Shown here piece after piece: positions 25,973-34,752 of a DNA stretch of 64,000 nucleotides. The stretch's first letter is position 1, and each line of letters starts with the position of its first letter. The DNA lies in the NCBI RefSeq assembly GCF_002944405.1, contig NZ_CP024307.1, forward strand, positions 2,686,501-2,750,500, given 5' to 3'. This stretch comes from Sinorhizobium fredii. Its GTDB lineage: Bacteria > Pseudomonadota > Alphaproteobacteria > Rhizobiales > Rhizobiaceae. The notes below the pieces were generated by a model that saw only the letters and a program-made list of their open reading frames with translations, did not search any database and was not told where the DNA came from. Position numbers and translations under genes: made by a program.

Positions 25973-27889
25973 TCATCCCTGCCATCGGCCCTCGCGCTTC
26001 ATTGTCTCGATCTCGCGCATCGCCCTCTCGCGTTGCCGCTCGCGGCGGATGATTTCGGCAATGGCGGCGTCGTCCGACTTGTCGGTATAGCGGAATTCGC
26101 TATCGGCGTAGCGGTTGATCTCCTGCAACACCATGTCGATGGTGATCGGGCCGCGCAGGTCCTCGATCATCGCCTTCTTCTCGTCGTAGGGTTTGTGCAT
26201 GAAGGTGCCCGCATCCTTGAACCAGTCGTCCGGCAATTCGACGTCCATCGCCCGCATTTTGATCGCGTCGGTGATGTTGCGGATCGCCCGGCCGGTGAAG
26301 CGCGGCTCCGCCTCCTTGATCATGTGCAGATAGGCGCCGACATCGGCGAGCGAGGCGATCTTGCCCTTCTCCTTCTCGTAGCGTTCCCAAACCGCCGCAA
26401 GCCCGTCCTCCTGCGGCCGGGCATGGGCCGCATAGGATTGCGAGACGGCGCGCTTGATCTCCTGGCCGGCATAGAGATCGTGCTCCCCGAGCGGAATCTT
26501 GTGGTTCTTGCCGACGAGCAGCGCGAAGATGTCGATATAGTCGGCCTCCGTCTGCGGCCCGTCGACCAGCCAACGTGCGCCGGCGCGCTGGCGCAGGGCA
26601 TCGTCGACATTCTCCGGATGGTTCGAGAACATGCCGAAGGTGCAATTGCCGCGCACCACTGTCGAGGCGCCGGCGAAGCTCTCCATCAGCACCGCCGTCA
26701 CTTCGTGCTGGCCGGCGGAAGCGCGATCGTCGGAGCGCTTCGCCGTCACCTGATCGACGTCGTCGATCGTGCCGAAGCCGATCGCCCGCGGGTTCATCAC
26801 GTTGTTGACGAACTCCTTGCAGTTCTGGCCCGATTTGCCCTGATAGGAGGAGATCTGGTCGACGCCGAAATTCTCGTAATGGAAGGCGTAGCCGGCGACA
26901 TCGCAATAGTCGTGGAGCATGCCGGCAAGCATCTGGATCAGGATCGTCTTGCCGGTACCCGGCATGCCGTCGCCGATGAAGGTGAAGAGGAAGCCGCCGA
27001 GTTCGACGAAGGGATTCATCTGCCGGTCGAAGTCGTAGGCCATCAGCATCTTGGCAAGTTTCAGCGCCTGATACTTGGCAATGTGATTGCCGATGATCTC
27101 CTCCGGCTTCTTGAAGGTCATCACCAAGGGCTTGCGCTTCTGCCCGGGCGCGACATCGAAACCGTTCAGGGTGAAGTCATCCTGGTCGAGCCGGATGTGG
27201 ACATTCTCGAAGTTCTGCAGCCCGGTGAAGCGCGCCTTGCGGGCAAGCAGCCCTTCGATCGCGACGCGAGAGAAGGCGCGGGCCCGCGCCGTCAAGGCCA
27301 GATCGTCCGGCGCACCGGCAAGACTGCGATCGAGCCCGGCGACCATGCTCTTCAGTGCGTCCTGGGGCGTATCGAAGAGGAAATCCGGCTCGGCGGCATC
27401 GTCGACCGGCTCGCCCTCACCCTGCAGCGTCGCGCCGAGATAGGCGGCAAGGGTGAAGGCGGCGATATAGGCGGCGGCCGAGAGCAGCGCCTTGAAATGA
27501 CTTGCGTCTTCGCCGGAAAGCGGCGTGCCCGCGTTACGCGCCTGCAATTGTTCGAGATTCGTCTGCCGCGCGAAAACATCCGAAACCGCGAGCGCCACCT
27601 GGATGCCGCGCCGGGTACGGTAAAGCGCGGCGTGCTGGGCCGGCGAAAGCAGCGGATCGGCGCCGCGCACCGCTTGGATCGTCCGGGCGAGTTCCACCTC
27701 CCGGCTGCGGCGCTGGCCTCCCGTCGATACGGTCGAGACGAAACGGCGGCCGGTGCCGGCAAGGGGTGTGCCCGCCGATGGCTCATCCCGCTCGAGAATG
27801 ACGAGCTTGGTGACGAGGCTCTGCGCCACCGCCTGATGCTTGGCGATGTCGTCCTCGTGCAGCGTCGTCAGGCCCGTGTTCAGCGTCAT
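25973..27889 (-). CDS. AAA+ ATPase, core of a five-gene operon of unknown function
   Basis: A 638-residue ATPase. Residues ~1-290 form a family-specific N-domain with a hydrophobic or amphipathic segment at 133-153. The AAA module follows: Walker A GDGMPGTGKT (306-315), Walker B AIGFGTIDDVD (369-379), sensor-1 Asn423 in FGMFSNHPE and candidate arginine fingers in DDALRQRAGAR (429-439). The C-terminus is charged and helical. All ATPase residues look intact. It is not FtsH, MoxR, ClpX or Lon. The neighbours start 3 and 19 bases away, so subunits of one machine are likely. Confidence 0.82.
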   Translation of the reverse strand: MTLNTGLTTLHEDDIAKHQAVAQSLVTKLVILERDEPSAGTPLAGTGRRFVSTVSTGGQRRSREVELARTIQAVRGADPLLSPAQHAALYRTRRGIQVALAVSDVFARQTNLEQLQARNAGTPLSGEDASHFKALLSAAAYIAAFTLAAYLGATLQGEGEPVDDAAEPDFLFDTPQDALKSMVAGLDRSLAGAPDDLALTARARAFSRVAIEGLLARKARFTGLQNFENVHIRLDQDDFTLNGFDVAPGQKRKPLVMTFKKPEEIIGNHIAKYQALKLAKMLMAYDFDRQMNPFVELGGFLFTFIGDGMPGTGKTILIQMLAGMLHDYCDVAGYAFHYENFGVDQISSYQGKSGQNCKEFVNNVMNPRAIGFGTIDDVDQVTAKRSDDRASAGQHEVTAVLMESFAGASTVVRGNCTFGMFSNHPENVDDALRQRAGARWLVDGPQTEADYIDIFALLVGKNHKIPLGEHDLYAGQEIKRAVSQSYAAHARPQEDGLAAVWERYEKEKGKIASLADVGAYLHMIKEAEPRFTGRAIRNITDAIKMRAMDVELPDDWFKDAGTFMHKPYDEKKAMIEDLRGPITIDMVLQEINRYADSEFRYTDKSDDAAIAEIIRRERQRERAMREIETMKREGRWQG

Positions 27890-27892
27890 CGA

Positions 27893-29041
27893 TCAAACCT
27901 CGCTCACCACCTGGTTGCCGGAGATAACATGCACCTTGTAGTCACCGAACACCTGCGCCGCCTCGCCTGCCGCGTAGAGCGCCTGATAGGCGTCGTGCGG
28001 CACCAGCGCATGCTTCTCGTAGGCGCTCACGCCCATGCGCGCGGCTTCGAGATTGCCGGTGTCGATGTGAAACTCCTCCTGCGCCGGCGTCGTCGACCAG
28101 AAGCCACGCTCCGCCGGCCGCTCGGCCTTGGAGAAGACCTCCTGCACCGTCCAGGTCAAAAGCCAGGCATTCTCGGTCTTGCGCACCTTCGAGAGGATGT
28201 CGTTGATCCGCGCGTTGTTCTCCGTGATTCCAGCCGAATAGAACGGCCCGAGCACGATGCGCCGAAGCTGTTTTGGATGCAGTTCCGGAAAATCCCTGTC
28301 GAGATTGGTGGCGATCGTCACCGGCGTCAGCGAATAGGCGCTGTTCTTCGAGGCGAAATCGTCGAAACGGCTCGCCAGTTGCGGATTGAGCAGTCCGCCG
28401 ACCGGCAGCGGGATCTCGATCTCCGGATTGAGCTTGCCGTCTTCGGTCACCAGCATCTCGACGATATTGTCGGAAGAATCCTCGACCGTCGCCATATAGA
28501 TCATCGGCAGCGTCTGCGTGCCGTCGAAGGCGCCCCAGGCGACCACATAATAGGGCCGCATCGTCTTCGGGTTGACGGCGACCCGGATCGTCTCCGGCAG
28601 GATGAAAGGCGAGAAGATGTCGCCCTTGCCGATCTGCTCGAGATAGAGCCGTTCGGCCATGCGCGCCTGCAGCGCCTCCGGAAAGGCCTTTTGCCTGAGG
28701 ATGAAATCGACCATTTCCTCGCGCAGCGCATCCGCGGAGGGAATGCTCGCCAGCCGCTTTTCCGCGCTCTGCCGGTCGTTCTCGAGCTCCAGCACGTTCT
28801 GGAAGACCGGAAAGCCGCTCTCGGCCCGCGAAATCCGGAAATGCTCTACGAATCCGATGCGATTCTCCCAGCAGGCAACCGATGCCTTCAGCCGGGCGAG
28901 ATAGGGAACGATGACCTCGCCGACGACCGTGTTGCGGTAAAGCGGTGAATTGCGGTCGCCGAGAAACAGCTCGAGACCGGCCAATGCGGCCCTGATCGAG
29001 GTGAAATATTGCCTGACGGCAGGCGATACGGCGGTGTTCAT
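27893..29041 (-). CDS. Conserved hypothetical protein of the AAA+ operon
   Basis: A 382-residue soluble protein with no signal peptide, membrane helix or known motif. The first ~130 residues look helical, the rest mixed, with a long conserved-looking strand region (RPYYVVAWGAFDG and IEIPLPVGGLLNP). I do not recognise a family. It lies 61 bases after the coiled-coil gene and 3 bases before the AAA+ gene, so translation of the latter is probably coupled. A substrate adaptor for the ATPase is one possibility, not demonstrated. Confidence 0.6.
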   Translation of the reverse strand: MNTAVSPAVRQYFTSIRAALAGLELFLGDRNSPLYRNTVVGEVIVPYLARLKASVACWENRIGFVEHFRISRAESGFPVFQNVLELENDRQSAEKRLASIPSADALREEMVDFILRQKAFPEALQARMAERLYLEQIGKGDIFSPFILPETIRVAVNPKTMRPYYVVAWGAFDGTQTLPMIYMATVEDSSDNIVEMLVTEDGKLNPEIEIPLPVGGLLNPQLASRFDDFASKNSAYSLTPVTIATNLDRDFPELHPKQLRRIVLGPFYSAGITENNARINDILSKVRKTENAWLLTWTVQEVFSKAERPAERGFWSTTPAQEEFHIDTGNLEAARMGVSAYEKHALVPHDAYQALYAAGEAAQVFGDYKVHVISGNQVVSEV

Positions 29042-29102
29042 GTAAACCCCTCCGGCATATGCCGAAAGGCGGTCGGAAAGCCGGTCATTGCCGCCTTGCC
29101 GA

Positions 29103-30191
29103 TCACTGCTTCACGTAGTTTGCGGCATTGTGCTTGTCCATCACCGTCTGGAAGCGACGGGCAAAGGCGTCGTCGGCCAGTTTCTTGCGCCGCTGGATAT
29201 CCTGGGTCGCGAGCATGTTCTTTTCATGCATTTCGAGAAGGTCGCCGATATGCCGCTGGGCGGCGGCGCCGATCCCGGCCATCGTTTCCTCGGCGGCGGT
29301 GTCGACCTGACTGCCGAGCGTATTGATCTTGTGAGCCACGTCCTGCTGCGCCGCGGTCTTCAGCGAATCTTCCAGCGACTTGTAGAGGACGATGCGCTGC
29401 TCCGTATCGATCGTCAGCTTGTTGATCAGCGTGTTCTGCGCGGCGATCTGATTGTTGAGCGAATCGACGAAGGTCTGGAACATCGCGGTATAGCGCTCGA
29501 GCGTCTGGCTCTCGGCGAGCAGTTCCTGTTCCTTGGCCTGTTTCTCGTTGTATTCCGTCGCCAGCCGCGAGCGCTCGGACTCGAGGTCGGTGCGGGTCGT
29601 TTGGTCCGTGGAAGCGGCGATCCGATTCTCGACGTCGAGCAGCAGAGGGTTGAGCTCCTCGATGCGCTTCTGGGTCTCCACCAGCGCAGCCATCGTGCCC
29701 TTGCGGCGCTCGATCACCTGGATGAGGCTCTGCTCGGAGGTCTTGTAGCGCTGGTCGAGGATCGCCTTCTGCTCCTTGAGGATGCCGACGATGGTGTCGG
29801 ACTTGACGAGCAGTTCCTGAAGGTTTCCGGCGAGCGACATGTTGCGCACCCGGTCGGTGCGCATCCGCTGCATCGACTGCTTGGAGAACATGCCGATGAA
29901 CTTCTCGTAACCCGTATAGCTTTTCATGCTCTCGAACTCGGCACCGAAGACGTTCGTTGCATCTTCGAGACCGATGATCAGATCGGCGATGTTGGCTTCC
30001 ATCGCCTTCTGTTGTTTGAGGACGTCCTGAATGCGGGCGTTCTCGATGTCGAAATTGACATCGCCGAGCTTGGTGTCCGCCTTGGCGAATTGCTCTAGCA
30101 CGACGCCCGACTGTTCGAGCTTGCCGCGCATCTCGTCGACGACACTGCGCGTCTTGGCGATTTCGGCGTCAAAATTCTGAAGAGTGGCCAT
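29103..30191 (-). CDS. Long coiled-coil protein, first gene of the AAA+ operon
   Basis: A 362-residue protein rich in Gln, Glu, Lys and Ala, predicted to be almost entirely helical with coiled coils from ~residue 5 to 70 and 130 to 330. It has no signal peptide. The pattern recalls TelA/KlaA 'toxic anion resistance' proteins and, more loosely, PspA-like membrane-remodelling proteins, but I cannot claim homology. It opens the operon, 149 bases from the divergent-looking end of the cytochrome gene. GGGGATAGGA precedes its ATG. Confidence 0.65.
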   Translation of the reverse strand: MATLQNFDAEIAKTRSVVDEMRGKLEQSGVVLEQFAKADTKLGDVNFDIENARIQDVLKQQKAMEANIADLIIGLEDATNVFGAEFESMKSYTGYEKFIGMFSKQSMQRMRTDRVRNMSLAGNLQELLVKSDTIVGILKEQKAILDQRYKTSEQSLIQVIERRKGTMAALVETQKRIEELNPLLLDVENRIAASTDQTTRTDLESERSRLATEYNEKQAKEQELLAESQTLERYTAMFQTFVDSLNNQIAAQNTLINKLTIDTEQRIVLYKSLEDSLKTAAQQDVAHKINTLGSQVDTAAEETMAGIGAAAQRHIGDLLEMHEKNMLATQDIQRRKKLADDAFARRFQTVMDKHNAANYVKQ

Positions 30192-30340
30192 GTCCTATCC
30201 CCTTTGTCCGTCCGGGCGGCTGTGCCCGCGGACCAATCTGCTCAGCCCTTGATTGCAGTTATATAAAGGGTGTTTAGCAGGTCAGGACAAGAGACGCCGG
30301 CGGGCTTTTTTCGCAGGTAAGGCGAGGCTGCGCGGCCCGC

Positions 30341-30721
30341 TCATTGGCCGGCGGTGGGATTCTTGAGATAGGCGATAAGGTCGACAATGTCCGACGGCCT
30401 CCTCAGTCCCGGAAAACTCATTCTGGTGCCGCTTACCAGAGTCCGTGGGCTCAACAGATATTCGGAGAGCGTAACCTCGTCCCACACTTTACCTTGAGTG
30501 CCGAACGCCTTCATTGCATCGGAATAGTTGTAGCCGCCGAACGAAGCGACGGGACGGCCGACAACGCCCATCAGGCTCGGTCCCACCCGGTTCGCCGGTT
30601 CAGTCGCCGTATGGCAGGCACTGCATTTCCGAAAGACCGCGGCGCCCGCCCTGGCGTCGCCATCCGCCAGGCTGGGTGTCGCGACGAAGGCGAGACAGGT
30701 GGCGAAGGCGACGGACCGCAT
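30341..30721 (-). CDS. Soluble class I c-type cytochrome
   Basis: A 126-residue exported monoheme cytochrome: signal peptide (1-20, ending PSLA), heme-binding CSACH (residues ~33-37), and axial Met in SGTRMSFPG (~100). The pattern matches periplasmic cytochrome c2/c550 electron carriers. An open frame extends to 30784 and would overlap tdk, but only the ATG at 30721 gives a signal peptide and has GGGAG upstream. It follows tdk by 35 bases. The 30192-30340 gap downstream has no gene. Confidence 0.9.
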   Translation of the reverse strand: MRSVAFATCLAFVATPSLADGDARAGAAVFRKCSACHTATEPANRVGPSLMGVVGRPVASFGGYNYSDAMKAFGTQGKVWDEVTLSEYLLSPRTLVSGTRMSFPGLRRPSDIVDLIAYLKNPTAGQ

Positions 30722-30756
30722 GCTTGGAACTCCCGTTGAAGATCGGCGCGCCGCCG

Positions 30757-31344
30757 TCAGCCGGCGCGCATCTCGTCTTCCCAATGGCGGCGGCAGAAGG
30801 AGACGTATTTCTCATTGCCGCCGACATCGACCTGCGCCCCCTCGCGCATGACCTTACCGTTGCCGTCGAGGCGCACGACCATCGTCGCCTTGCGTCCGCA
30901 ATGGCAGATCGTCCTGACCTCGCGCAACTCGTCGGCAATCGCCAGCAACGCCATAGAACCCGGAAAGAGCTTCCCCTGAAAATCCGTTCTCAAGCCATAG
31001 GCCATGACCGGAATGCCGAGGCGATCGGCGACGCGCGCGAGCTGCCACACCTGGTCCTCGCCGAGGAACTGCGCCTCGTCGACGAAGACGCAGGCGATCT
31101 GGCCGGATCCGTCGCCGTTCAGCCGCTCGACGAGTTTGAAGAGGTCGTCCTTCCCACGGAACGGGATCCCCTCCGATTGGAGCCCGATGCGCGATGCGAT
31201 GCGCCCCGTGCCTGCCCGATCGTCGAAGGCGGCGATCAGCATCACGACGCGCATGCCGCGCTCCTGATAGTTGTAGGCGGCCTGCAGGAGCAGCGTGCTC
31301 TTGCCCGCATTCATCGTCGCGTAGCTGAAATAGAGTTTGGCCAT
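30757..31344 (-). CDS. tdk: Thymidine kinase
   Basis: A 195-residue type II thymidine kinase. The P-loop is ATMNAGKSTLL (residues ~9-19), the Walker B/catalytic block is CVFVDEAQFL (~86-95), and zinc-ligand Cys residues occur in CHCGRK (~147-152) and CRRH near the C-terminus. It phosphorylates thymidine for dTTP salvage in the cytoplasm. Divergent from choX across 294 bases in which I see no further gene. Confidence 0.95.
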   Translation of the reverse strand: MAKLYFSYATMNAGKSTLLLQAAYNYQERGMRVVMLIAAFDDRAGTGRIASRIGLQSEGIPFRGKDDLFKLVERLNGDGSGQIACVFVDEAQFLGEDQVWQLARVADRLGIPVMAYGLRTDFQGKLFPGSMALLAIADELREVRTICHCGRKATMVVRLDGNGKVMREGAQVDVGGNEKYVSFCRRHWEDEMRAG

Positions 31345-31638
31345 GACCAGGGTTCCCAGACGTCGTCTCCGCTACATGACCTTGCAAAGAGCTGATGACC
31401 AGAGCGCGTCGGCGCGACCCACAGATTTTCGCCGTCGGCGGAAATTGGTGCACCCGCGCCGCTCGTGAGCCTATCAATGTTTGTGGAGCGCCATTTCGCA
31501 GGCATTGCGACATTCAGCGTCGTTTTGTGCATCCCCTCAATGGAATGAGACAATACACTTCCCTCGACGCCAAGGCCTTGAATTCGGGGCGCATTGGTGT
31601 TTGGCTAAAAAAAGAACACAGGCAGGGGAACGACAACG

Positions 31639-32595
31639 ATGACAAGGACATTCTCGCTCAAATTCATGCTGGCAGGTGCCATCTGCATAGCGGCCTTGAC
31701 CGCCGGCAATGCGGCCGCGGCCGAGGCGGAAAGCTGCGGCACCGTCCGCTTCTCCGACGTCGGCTGGACGGACATCACCGCCACGACGGCGACGGCAACC
31801 ACCATCCTTGAGGCGCTCGGCTACGAGACTGACGTCAAGGTGCTTTCGGTCCCCGTTACCTACACGTCGCTGAAGAACAAGGATATCGATGTCTTCCTCG
31901 GCAACTGGATGCCGACCATGGAAGCCGACATCAAACCCTATCGCGACGACAAATCGGTCGAAACCGTCCGCCAAAATCTCGAAGGCGCCAAATACACGCT
32001 GGCGACCAACGCCAAGGGTGCTGAGCTCGGCATCAAGGACTTCAAGGACATCGCCGCCCACAAGGATGCGCTCGAGGGCAAGATCTACGGCATCGAGCCT
32101 GGCAATGACGGCAACCGCCTGATCATCGACATGGTCGAGAAGGGAACGTTCGATCTCAAGGGCTTCGAGGTCGTCGAATCCTCCGAACAGGGCATGCTGG
32201 CGCAGGTGGCGCGCGCCGAGAAGGACGGCGAGCCGATCGTCTTCCTCGGCTGGGAGCCGCATCCAATGAACGCCAACTTCAAGCTTACCTACCTCTCGGG
32301 CGGTGACGACATCTTCGGCCCGAACTTCGGCGGCGCCACGGTGCACACCAATGTGCGCGCCGGCTATACGACCGAATGCCCGAATGTCGGCGCCTTGCTC
32401 AAGAACCTGAACTTCTCGCTTGAGATGGAAAACGAGATCATGGGCAAGATCCTGAACGACGGCGAAGATCCGGAGAAGGCCGCTGCCGCCTGGCTGAAGG
32501 ACAACCCCTCTGCCATCGAGCCCTGGCTTGCCGGCGTGACCACCAAGGATGGTGGCGACGGACTGGCTGCGGTGAAGTCCGAACTCGGCCTCTGA
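31639..32595 (+). CDS. choX: Choline-binding periplasmic protein of an ABC transporter
   Basis: A 318-residue OpuAC/ProX-type binding protein: signal peptide (1-28, ending NAAAA), then two lobes. Aromatic residues expected for the choline cage occur in VGWTDI, LGNWMP, KYTLAT and LGWEPHPMN, as in S. meliloti ChoX. It is the first gene of choXWV, importing choline as osmoprotectant precursor and carbon/nitrogen source. A weak promoter (TTGAAT, 18, TGGCTA) lies at 31577-31606. A 183-base gap with a strong hairpin separates it from choW. Confidence 0.95.
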   Translation: MTRTFSLKFMLAGAICIAALTAGNAAAAEAESCGTVRFSDVGWTDITATTATATTILEALGYETDVKVLSVPVTYTSLKNKDIDVFLGNWMPTMEADIKPYRDDKSVETVRQNLEGAKYTLATNAKGAELGIKDFKDIAAHKDALEGKIYGIEPGNDGNRLIIDMVEKGTFDLKGFEVVESSEQGMLAQVARAEKDGEPIVFLGWEPHPMNANFKLTYLSGGDDIFGPNFGGATVHTNVRAGYTTECPNVGALLKNLNFSLEMENEIMGKILNDGEDPEKAAAAWLKDNPSAIEPWLAGVTTKDGGDGLAAVKSELGL

Positions 32596-32704
32596 TTGCG
32601 TGGCGCCGCGCGGCCGCCCGTCGCGCAAAGGTCGCTGCAGCACTCAAAAATTGCTGCATGCCTCTGTCCTCAAATCGGCTGTGATTGAAGGAAACCATGC
32701 AGTC

Positions 32705-32724
32705 GGGCGGGAACCTCCCCGCCC
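32705..32724 (+). repeat. Hairpin between choX and choW
   Basis: Perfect 7-bp stem GGGCGGG/CCCGCCC with a 6-base loop and no following T-run. Between a binding-protein gene and its permease, such hairpins commonly protect the upstream mRNA and keep the binding protein in excess. Confidence 0.5.
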
Positions 32725-32778
32725 TTCCACCGCTTCATGCGATCCAGTGTTTGACCCTGACAAGAGGGATCCAGTTTC

Positions 32779-33624
32779 GTGGAATTTCTAACTGATAATC
32801 GCATCCCGATCGGCGGCTGGGCCAAGGCTTTCGTCGACTGGCTGACGACGAATTTCGAACTGTTCTTCGACCAGCTCGCAAATCTGCTTTCAGGCATCAT
32901 CGCCGTCCTGCTCTACATCCTCCAGACACCGCACCCGCTCATCGTCATCGCGGTCGTGACCGCCCTGGCCTGGTGGTTTCGCCGCTCGGTCGGCATCGCC
33001 GCATTCACCTGTCTTGGGCTGCTCCTGATCGTCAACCAGGGCTACTGGCAGGAAACCACGGAGACGCTGGCGCTGGTGCTCGCGGCCAGCTTCGTCAGCA
33101 TGGCCGTCGGCGTGCCCCTTGGCATCGTCGCTGCGCGGCGTGCCTGGGTCTACTCGATCATGCGGCCGATTCTCGACCTGATGCAGACGATCCCGACCTT
33201 CGTCTATCTCATTCCGGCGCTGATCCTGTTCGGTCTCGGCATGGTGCCCGGGCTGATCGCCACGGTCATTTTCGCCATTCCCGCGCCGATCCGCCTGACG
33301 CGCCTTGGCATCATCTCGACGCCGCCGTCACTGGTCGAGGCCGCCGAGTCCTTCGGCGCCACGCCATGGCAGGTGCTGCGCAAGGTCGAGATTCCCTTCG
33401 CCATGCCGCAGATCATGGCCGGGCTGACGCAGACGATCATGCTGTCGCTGTCGATGGTGGTCATTGCCGCGCTCGTCGGTGCCGACGGCCTCGGCGTGCC
33501 GGTCCTTCGGGCGCTGAACACGGTCAATATCGCCAGGGGCTTCGAGTCTGGTCTCTGTATCGTCATCCTGGCGATCGTCCTCGACCGTCTTTTCCGCTCG
33601 TCCGATGAAGGAGAAGGCGCATGA
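32779..33624 (+). CDS. choW: Choline ABC transporter permease
   Basis: A 281-residue inner-membrane permease with about six helices and the coupling loop EAAESFGATPWQVLRKVEIPFAMPQIMAG (~residues 190-218, within the BPD_transp domain). It starts at a GTG: AGAGGGA lies 9 bases before it and no ATG fits. Its last bases overlap choV by ATGA, so the two are translationally coupled. It forms the membrane channel for ChoX-bound choline. Confidence 0.95.
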   Translation: MEFLTDNRIPIGGWAKAFVDWLTTNFELFFDQLANLLSGIIAVLLYILQTPHPLIVIAVVTALAWWFRRSVGIAAFTCLGLLLIVNQGYWQETTETLALVLAASFVSMAVGVPLGIVAARRAWVYSIMRPILDLMQTIPTFVYLIPALILFGLGMVPGLIATVIFAIPAPIRLTRLGIISTPPSLVEAAESFGATPWQVLRKVEIPFAMPQIMAGLTQTIMLSLSMVVIAALVGADGLGVPVLRALNTVNIARGFESGLCIVILAIVLDRLFRSSDEGEGA

Positions 33625-34670
33625 CCGAAGCCGTCGTTTTCAAGAATGTCGACATCATCTTCGGCAAGAACCCCCAGCCTGCCCTTCAGATGGTCGATCA
33701 GGGCAAGACGCGCGACGAGATCGGCGCTGCCACCGGCCTCGTGCTCGGCGTGGCCGGCGCCTCGCTGGCAATCCACGAAGGCGAGATCCTCGTGCTAATG
33801 GGCCTGTCCGGCTCCGGCAAGTCGACGCTGCTGAGAGCCGTCAACGGCCTTGCCCCGGTCGTTCGCGGCGAGGTCGAGGTCAAGACTTCGAGCGCACCGC
33901 TGAACCCCTATCGTTGCAACGCCAAGGCCTTGCGCGATTTCCGCATGCACACGGTGTCGATGGTGTTCCAGCAGTTCGCCCTGCTTCCCTGGCGCACGGT
34001 GGCCGACAATGTCGGCTTCGGCCTCGAACTGGCCGGCGTCGGCGATGCGGAGCGAAAGAAGCGCGTCGGCGAACAGCTCGAACTCGTCAATCTGACCAAG
34101 TGGGCAGACCGCAAGGTCAACGAGCTTTCGGGCGGCATGCAGCAGCGCGTCGGTCTTGCGCGGGCCTTCGCCACCGGCGCTCCCATCCTGCTGATGGACG
34201 AGCCTTTCTCGGCGCTCGACCCGCTGATCCGCACGCGCCTGCAGGACGAACTGCTAGAGTTCCAGCGGCGGCTGAAGAAGACGATCATCTTCGTCAGCCA
34301 CGATCTCGACGAGGCCTTTCGCATCGGCAACCGCATCGCCATCATGGAAGGCGGGCGGATCATCCAGTGCGGTACGCCGCAGGAGATCGTCAAGAATCCC
34401 GCCAACCAATACGTGGCCGACTTCGTCCAGCACATGAACCCGATCACCATGCTGACGGCAAAGGACGTGATGCAGTCCGGCGTCGGGCGGACCGCTGCCA
34501 CGACCGGCGTGACGGCGACCGCCAAGCCGACGACGCCGCTCGTCGACATCCTCGACGCCATGTCCCGCCAGCCGGGCAGCATCGGCGTCGTCGATAACGG
34601 CGCTGTGGTCGGGACCATCGACGCCCAAAACATCGTCGAAGGCCTGACGCGTCACCGCAGCAAAGATTGA
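33621..34670 (+). CDS. choV: Choline ABC transporter ATP-binding protein
   Basis: A 349-residue OpuAA/ProV-type ATPase: Walker A GLSGSGKST (residues ~61-69), Q-loop MVFQQFALLPW, signature LSGGMQQRVGLARA (~173-186), Walker B ILLMDEPFSALD. The C-terminal ~70 residues form a shortened CBS-like region (MSRQPGSIGVVDNGAVVGTI) as in osmolyte importers. Last gene of choXWV; a terminator follows 28 bases after the stop. Confidence 0.95.
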   Translation: MTEAVVFKNVDIIFGKNPQPALQMVDQGKTRDEIGAATGLVLGVAGASLAIHEGEILVLMGLSGSGKSTLLRAVNGLAPVVRGEVEVKTSSAPLNPYRCNAKALRDFRMHTVSMVFQQFALLPWRTVADNVGFGLELAGVGDAERKKRVGEQLELVNLTKWADRKVNELSGGMQQRVGLARAFATGAPILLMDEPFSALDPLIRTRLQDELLEFQRRLKKTIIFVSHDLDEAFRIGNRIAIMEGGRIIQCGTPQEIVKNPANQYVADFVQHMNPITMLTAKDVMQSGVGRTAATTGVTATAKPTTPLVDILDAMSRQPGSIGVVDNGAVVGTIDAQNIVEGLTRHRSKD

Positions 34671-34697
34671 CGCCACGAAGCGCGGGGTTCAAAAGAA

Positions 34698-34726
34698 GCC
34701 TGGAGCAGCCGCTCCGGGCTTTTTTG
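34698..34726 (+). terminator. Rho-independent terminator of choXWV
   Basis: GCCTGGAGC/GCTCCGGGC stem (one T-G pair) with a 4-base loop, followed by TTTTTTGTTTT. A typical intrinsic terminator 28 bases after choV. Confidence 0.9.
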
Positions 34727-34752
34727 TTTTGACTGACCCGAGGAAGCGCGTC

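Noticed and set aside
25925..28948. A 1007-codon open frame on the + strand
   Set aside because: It runs antisense to three well-supported genes of the AAA+ operon. Long antisense frames are expected in GC-rich DNA, and the product is low-complexity, rich in Arg, Asp, Gly and His, with no domain.
29103..30191. Calling the coiled-coil protein a TelA or PspA homologue
   Set aside because: The resemblance is only heptad-like composition and a few spaced residues; coiled coils give false similarity, so it is left unassigned.
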